A stretch of DNA of 34,742 nt from assembly GCA_004292795.1 (NCBI GenBank), contig RDXI01000004.1, positions 1 to 34,742 of the forward strand. The letters run 5' to 3'. Below are positions 31,324 through 34,742 of this stretch, in pieces (within the stretch, counting starts at the first letter, position 1; the number at the start of each line of letters is the position of its first letter). The position numbers were made by a program, and so were the translations under genes. Under the pieces are notes generated by a model. The model did no database searches. It had not been told where the DNA came from and saw only the letters and a list, made by a program, of their open reading frames with translations. The stretch comes from Bacteroidota bacterium (lineage in GTDB: Bacteria > Bacteroidota > Bacteroidia > Cytophagales > Microscillaceae).

Positions 31324-31464
31324 TATGTTTTTCAACTATAGGCAAAGGTAGCATAAAATCCAAAAAACAGCTATATTTGCGTATGCAAAATGAAAGACCT
31401 TTGATTTTAGTTTCGAATGATGATGGCATCACTGCGAAAGGCATCGAAGCCCTTGTGAATGCCG
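31324..31464 (+). repeat. Right copy of the 141-bp duplication (surE promoter and start)
   Basis: The counterpart of 29715-29855. It includes the backward-pointing TACCTTTG box and the forward TATATTTG box of surE. Together the copies bracket island 2, so the cassette lies in what was the shared amylase-surE promoter region. Confidence 0.88.
31372..31379 (+). promoter_or_regulatory. -7 box TATATTTG immediately before the surE start codon
   Basis: Three bases separate the box from the ATG at 31383, so surE mRNA is probably leaderless. A TTG start at 31377 would fall inside the box and is rejected. Confidence 0.6.
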
Positions 31465-32168
31465 TAGCCGAGATAGCCGAAGTAGTGGTAGTAGCCCCAA
31501 ACAAGCCACAATCGGGTATGGGACACGCCATCACGATAGGGCAACCGCTCCGCCTTACGCAATCGCACATTTTTGGGCAAGAAATCCTTGCCTACGAATG
31601 TTCTGGCACGCCTGCCGATTGTGTGAAGCTCGCAAGGCATTATGTACTGCACGACAGGTCGCCCGACCTTGTGGTAAGTGGCATCAATCATGGCGCGAAC
31701 TCTTCGGTAAGTGTGTTGTATTCTGGCACTATGTCTGCCGCTATCGAAGGGGCTATCGAGGGCTATCCTTCTATTGGTTTTTCGCTTTGCGACTTTAGCC
31801 ACAAGGCGGACTTTTCGCACACCAAAGAATACGTGCAACGCATTATCCGCGAGGTACTCACACAAGGCTTGCCTGAAGGCATAGCGTTGAATGTGAATAT
31901 TCCCAAACTAACCGACCGACCTATCAAAGGAGTGCGGATATGTAGGCAAGCCAAAGGGCATTGGGCAGAGGAATTTGAGGAAAGAGTCGATCCGTATAAT
32001 CGCCCTTATTTTTGGCTCACAGGCAAGTTCGTAAACCAAGACAACGGACAAGACACAGACGAATGGGCGTTGGCAGAAAATTATGTGTCTGTTGTGCCTT
32101 GTCAAGCAGACCTCACTGCACATCATTTGCTCGGTGCATTGAACCAATGGAATTTGAATGTAGTGTAA
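31383..32168 (+). CDS. surE: 5'/3'-nucleotidase SurE
   Basis: A 261-residue SurE phosphatase, a cytoplasmic metal-dependent enzyme that dephosphorylates nucleoside monophosphates. The N-terminal signature LVSNDDGITAKGIEAL holds the metal ligands Asp13 and Asp14; the serine loop is APNKPQSGMG, and SGINHGAN supplies the conserved Asn. LNVNIP and the C-terminal ALAENYVSVVPCQADLTAH match the family. Length is usual. The aminotransferase gene follows after 18 bases, so the two form an operon. A truncated copy of the first part of this gene lies 1.6 kb upstream on the far side of the peptide cassette. Confidence 0.96.
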   Translation: MQNERPLILVSNDDGITAKGIEALVNAVAEIAEVVVVAPNKPQSGMGHAITIGQPLRLTQSHIFGQEILAYECSGTPADCVKLARHYVLHDRSPDLVVSGINHGANSSVSVLYSGTMSAAIEGAIEGYPSIGFSLCDFSHKADFSHTKEYVQRIIREVLTQGLPEGIALNVNIPKLTDRPIKGVRICRQAKGHWAEEFEERVDPYNRPYFWLTGKFVNQDNGQDTDEWALAENYVSVVPCQADLTAHHLLGALNQWNLNVV

Positions 32169-32186
32169 ATAAAAAAAAACAACATC

Positions 32187-33248
32187 ATGCTACTTTCATT
32201 TTATCCTGGTCCCGCTAAAGTCTATCCGCAGGTAAGCCAATATATGCAAGAGGCAATGCAAGAAGGCATTTTGAGCCTCAATCATCGAAGCCCTGCTTTT
32301 ATGAGTCTTTGCGAAGCCACTATAGAAAATTGCCGTGAAAAATTGGCGATTCCTGCGAATTATACGCTTTTTTTTACTTCTTCGGCTACGGAGTGTTGGG
32401 AAATAATCGCACAGTCTTTCCTGCAAGAGGGCGACTCGGTGTTGCATTATTATCGTGGGGCATTTGGGGAGAAATGGGCGGATTATACCGAAAAATTGTG
32501 TAGTTATGCTTCGAAGCAGGTAAGGATTTTTCGCCACGAAGACGCTACGTCCTTGCCTACCAACCCCACGCTTGCCTGCTTCACGCCCAACGAAACCTCT
32601 AACGGTACGGCTATCAATGACTCTGCCTTGCGCAAACTCATCAAGGGAATCTCGCCTGCTTTTGTGGCGTGTGATGTTACATCGAGCTTGGGCGGGGTGC
32701 AGTTGCCGTTTAAGTTGGGTGATATTTGGTTTGCTTCGGTGCAAAAGTGTTTGGGCTTGCCTGCGGGTATGGCGGTTTGCATGATGTCCCCGCGTGCCGT
32801 AAAGCGAGCCTACGAAATAGGCGAGAAAGCGCATTACAACAGTTTGACGAATATTTTGGACAATATCCAAAAGTTCCAAACGCCCTACACGCCCAATATT
32901 TTAGGCATTTATTTGTTGAACAAGGTTATGCAACAAGTCGCGCCCATTGCCGAAATAGATGCTATGATTCGTAGGCGAGCCAAAGATTGGTATGCGTTTT
33001 TGGCGCAATACAAGAAATATAGCACACATGGAAACTTCACACGCTCTCCTACCGTGCTGTGCGTGGAGAGCAAGCCCGCGAAAATTCAGCACCTCAAAAC
33101 AGAGATGCAAAACCGCCATATCGTCTTGGGCAATGGCTACGGAAAAGGCAAAGACAACTCTTTTCGAATAGCGAACTTTCCTGCTATTACCGAAGAAGAA
33201 ATAGCCATTTGCAAGGCAAATCTCGCGAATTTGTTGGTAAGCGAATAA
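32187..33248 (+). CDS. Class V aminotransferase, phosphoserine aminotransferase-like
   Basis: A 353-residue PLP-dependent class V aminotransferase close to SerC. It opens with LSFYPGPAKVYP, typical of SerC, and has TSSATE (cofactor phosphate contact), the PLP-pyridine Asp163 in CDVTSSLGG, and the Schiff-base Lys187 in FASVQKCLGLPAG. The late NGYGKGKDNSFRIANFP matches the SerC C-terminal arginine region. SerC makes 3-phosphoserine from 3-phosphohydroxypyruvate in serine synthesis. Without a serA gene nearby, another class V substrate cannot be excluded. It is the second gene of the surE operon and converges on coaE, with three bases between stops. Confidence 0.85.
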   Translation: MLLSFYPGPAKVYPQVSQYMQEAMQEGILSLNHRSPAFMSLCEATIENCREKLAIPANYTLFFTSSATECWEIIAQSFLQEGDSVLHYYRGAFGEKWADYTEKLCSYASKQVRIFRHEDATSLPTNPTLACFTPNETSNGTAINDSALRKLIKGISPAFVACDVTSSLGGVQLPFKLGDIWFASVQKCLGLPAGMAVCMMSPRAVKRAYEIGEKAHYNSLTNILDNIQKFQTPYTPNILGIYLLNKVMQQVAPIAEIDAMIRRRAKDWYAFLAQYKKYSTHGNFTRSPTVLCVESKPAKIQHLKTEMQNRHIVLGNGYGKGKDNSFRIANFPAITEEEIAICKANLANLLVSE

Positions 33249-33251
33249 GTA

Positions 33252-33839
33252 TTACAGCCCTTGAATTTTTGCATGAATAGCCAAAATTTGGGGCAACAAG
33301 GGCTGTACTTCGTCATTGTGAATAACGAATTGGGCGAGGGCTATTTTTTGCTCATCACTCCATTGTTTTTTGATGATGCCTTCTATTTCGCTTTCGGTGC
33401 GTTGAGGGTCTCGTTTGCGCACTCGCGCCACACGCAAGGGCGTAGGAGCTAAGACTACTATCACGTGGTCTAAAGTCTTGTAGCGTCCTGCCTCAAAAAT
33501 CAATGCCGCTTCGTTCAGTAGGTAAGGCGCGTGGCGGTGGGTGTTTGCCCATGCTTGGTAGTCCTTGCCTACTGCGGGGTGAACAAGTGCGTCGAGTATG
33601 CTTGCCTGCTCCTTGTCGTGGAATACTTTTTGGGCAATGTAAGGGCGGTTTAGTCCTTTGTCGGTGTAGCTCTCTGTGCCAAATTGCACTATGATTTGTT
33701 GGCGCAAAAGTGCGTCATTTTCCATAAGCCAACGCGCCCGCAGGTCAGACTCATAAATGGGAATGCCCAAAGTGCGAAAGACCTTACAAACCAAACTCTT
33801 GCCTGCCCCGATGCCTCCTGTGATGCCAATTTGTTTCAT
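33252..33839 (-). CDS. coaE: Dephospho-CoA kinase
   Basis: A 195-residue P-loop kinase that phosphorylates dephospho-CoA, the last step of coenzyme A synthesis. The ATP loop GGIGAGKS is at residues 8-15, the substrate motif YESDLRARWLM follows at about 29, VHPAVGKDYQ about 87, and the lid region RVRKRDPQR about 138. Length is normal. Its ATG shares one base with the stop codon (TAATG) of the gene upstream, so translation is coupled. Confidence 0.96.
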   Translation of the reverse strand: MKQIGITGGIGAGKSLVCKVFRTLGIPIYESDLRARWLMENDALLRQQIIVQFGTESYTDKGLNRPYIAQKVFHDKEQASILDALVHPAVGKDYQAWANTHRHAPYLLNEAALIFEAGRYKTLDHVIVVLAPTPLRVARVRKRDPQRTESEIEGIIKKQWSDEQKIALAQFVIHNDEVQPLLPQILAIHAKIQGL

Positions 33840-34183
33840 TATTCAGCCAAAATACGCTCCAAAAGTGCAAAATCTTCTTTGAATTTGTGGTTGATGATTT
33901 TACTCAAATTGCCCATTTTGTAGTAGGCGTATTTGATGATGACTTGCATATTGTGCAAATGTAGGGTAATGGTCGCAAATTGTTCGCCCTCGTCCACTGC
34001 AAAACTCGCTATAGAAATAGTGCGCATACGAATGGTAAAAATATTACCTTCGTGCTTGCCTGTAATCTCAAGGCTGTTGCCTATGTGTGTGAGGGTAGGC
34101 TTTTCTTGGGTTTTGTGGTCGTCTCCTTCAGTGATGTGGACTTGGTAAGTACGCGCATCTACTACTTTGATGGTAATGTTCAT
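33839..34183 (-). CDS. Conserved-looking hypothetical protein upstream of coaE
   Basis: A 114-residue soluble protein made mostly of predicted beta strands (MNITIKVVDARTYQVHI, NSLEITGKHEGNIFTIRMR, EQFATITLHLHNMQVIIKYAYY) with a C-terminal helix (HKFKEDFALLERILAE). No known family recognised. It overlaps the coaE start by one base and is co-transcribed with it. Start at the ATG at 34183; a longer frame to 34261 would cross the promoter box. Confidence 0.72.
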   Translation of the reverse strand: MNITIKVVDARTYQVHITEGDDHKTQEKPTLTHIGNSLEITGKHEGNIFTIRMRTISIASFAVDEGEQFATITLHLHNMQVIIKYAYYKMGNLSKIINHKFKEDFALLERILAE

Positions 34184-34209
34184 AACGTTGCGAAGTAATA
34201 AGTTACCTA

Positions 34210-34217
34210 CAAAGATA
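34210..34217 (-). promoter_or_regulatory. -7 box TATCTTTG for the coaE operon
   Basis: The minus strand reads TATCTTTG, about 26 bases before the ATG at 34183, matching TAnnTTTG. Confidence 0.6.
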
Positions 34218-34344
34218 GCTTCTTTTTGGAATTGGCAAGAAATAGCTATAAAAATACCCATAAAAGCCTATTTATTTTGGGGTTGATATTTGCACTAAAC
34301 CTTGCTCCTCTCGCGTTATGTTATAGGAGTTTTTCCTCCTTTGT

Positions 34345-34742
34345 ATGAAACGCCTTTTCCTTTCCTTCGCTTTCTTTTTGGGGCTTTTGCAAGCGCAAGC
34401 CACGCCCCAAAACTTGTATGAACAGCTGTGCGAAATCAACCAAGAATGGCACAAGAACCGCGCTATCGCAGAGTCGATGAGCTTCCTGAACTTGCCTCCC
34501 ATAGCAGGCGAGCAAAACATCTTGAGCTTCCACATCGAAACCTTATGGCAGATATTCCGCAATCGTGATGCTTCTGCACTCTCGCCTACCCAACAGCAGG
34601 CAAGGGCAAACAATTTGCGCAACCTAAGCGAATACGCCCAACTGCGCGACTGCCCTCGAAATTATTACTTGCCTTATCGAAACCCTGTTTTTATAGACCA
34701 CGAAGGGCGTTATTGTGCTGTGGGCTATTTGATGAAACAAAC
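34345..34742 (+). CDS. Secreted protein, 5' part only (cut by window end)
   Basis: An open frame from the ATG at 34345 runs to the window edge (132 codons and two bases). It begins with a signal peptide (MKRLFLSFAFFLGLLQAQA). The visible mature part contains YEQLCEINQEWHKN, SPTQQQARANNLRNL, RDCPRNYYLPYRNPVFIDHEGRYCAVGYLM and several cysteines. The segment DHEGRYCAVGYLM looks like a conserved block I have an impression of from exported Bacteroidota proteins of unknown function, but I cannot name the family. A weak GATATTTG lies about 50 bases upstream. Confidence 0.75.
   Translation, partial: MKRLFLSFAFFLGLLQAQATPQNLYEQLCEINQEWHKNRAIAESMSFLNLPPIAGEQNILSFHIETLWQIFRNRDASALSPTQQQARANNLRNLSEYAQLRDCPRNYYLPYRNPVFIDHEGRYCAVGYLMKQ

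Noticed and set aside
1-34742. tRNA or rRNA genes
   Set aside because: I looked for conserved TTCGAnnC arms with acceptor stems and for 16S/23S blocks and found none.

Overview
The window reads as chromosomal DNA of a Bacteroidota bacterium, probably a Cytophagales-like aquatic lineage (the order is inference). The evidence: a very large secreted protein with a type IX secretion C-terminal signal, TAnnTTTG promoter boxes in front of most genes with almost no Shine-Dalgarno sequences, SpoIIE-type phosphatases fused to sensor modules, and a PUL-like periplasmic GH13 enzyme. Base composition is about 40-45% GC, with two clearly AT-richer islands at about 14.8-17.7 kb and 29.9-31.3 kb.

Layout. 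1-211 is the end of a small inverted-repeat element (MITE-like); a complete inverted copy with 14-bp terminal repeats and a TATTT target duplication lies at 17910-18156. Between them: a lipid A-type acyltransferase (minus); an apparent operon of TPR protein, membrane SpoIIE phosphatase and sensor histidine kinase (1273-6431); an SDR oxidoreductase (minus); an alpha/beta hydrolase; a 1780-residue kinase/AAA/GAF/SpoIIE fusion (8302-13644); a hypothetical protein and an RlpA-like lipoprotein (minus). Then comes AT-rich island 1 on the minus strand: a small HTH regulator, a membrane-anchored protein with a Gly/Ala-rich hydrophobic C-terminus, a 61-residue two-helix membrane protein, a 48-residue secreted peptide gene bracketed by two perfect hairpins, and a thioredoxin-domain membrane protein, followed by a broken second copy of the start of the peptide gene. 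I know of no described system with this content; it looks like a candidate secreted-peptide or bacteriocin-like locus.

After the MITE: a zinc-ribbon protein, a solitary Dam-type methyltransferase, a 1192-residue T9SS cargo protein, a polymerase-beta-fold nucleotidyltransferase, a leucine-rich-repeat protein, and a DUF819 membrane protein behind a periplasmic alpha-amylase family enzyme. The amylase and surE were once a divergent pair sharing one promoter region. AT-rich island 2 (two tandem secreted four-cysteine peptides plus a lipoprotein) now separates them, and a 141-bp copy of the shared promoter and the surE 5' end is present on each side, the left one leading into a truncated surE. The window ends with surE-aminotransferase (plus), coaE with a small partner gene (minus), and the start of a secreted protein.

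The strongest window-wide signal is a hugely iterated nonamer, CTTGCCTRC / GYAGGCAAG. I count by eye about 90 copies of its 7-base core, against about 4 expected by chance. It occurs in all reading frames, in intergenic DNA and as an inverted pair forming a terminator, and it is essentially missing from both AT-rich islands. It resembles DNA uptake or HIP1-type genome signatures.
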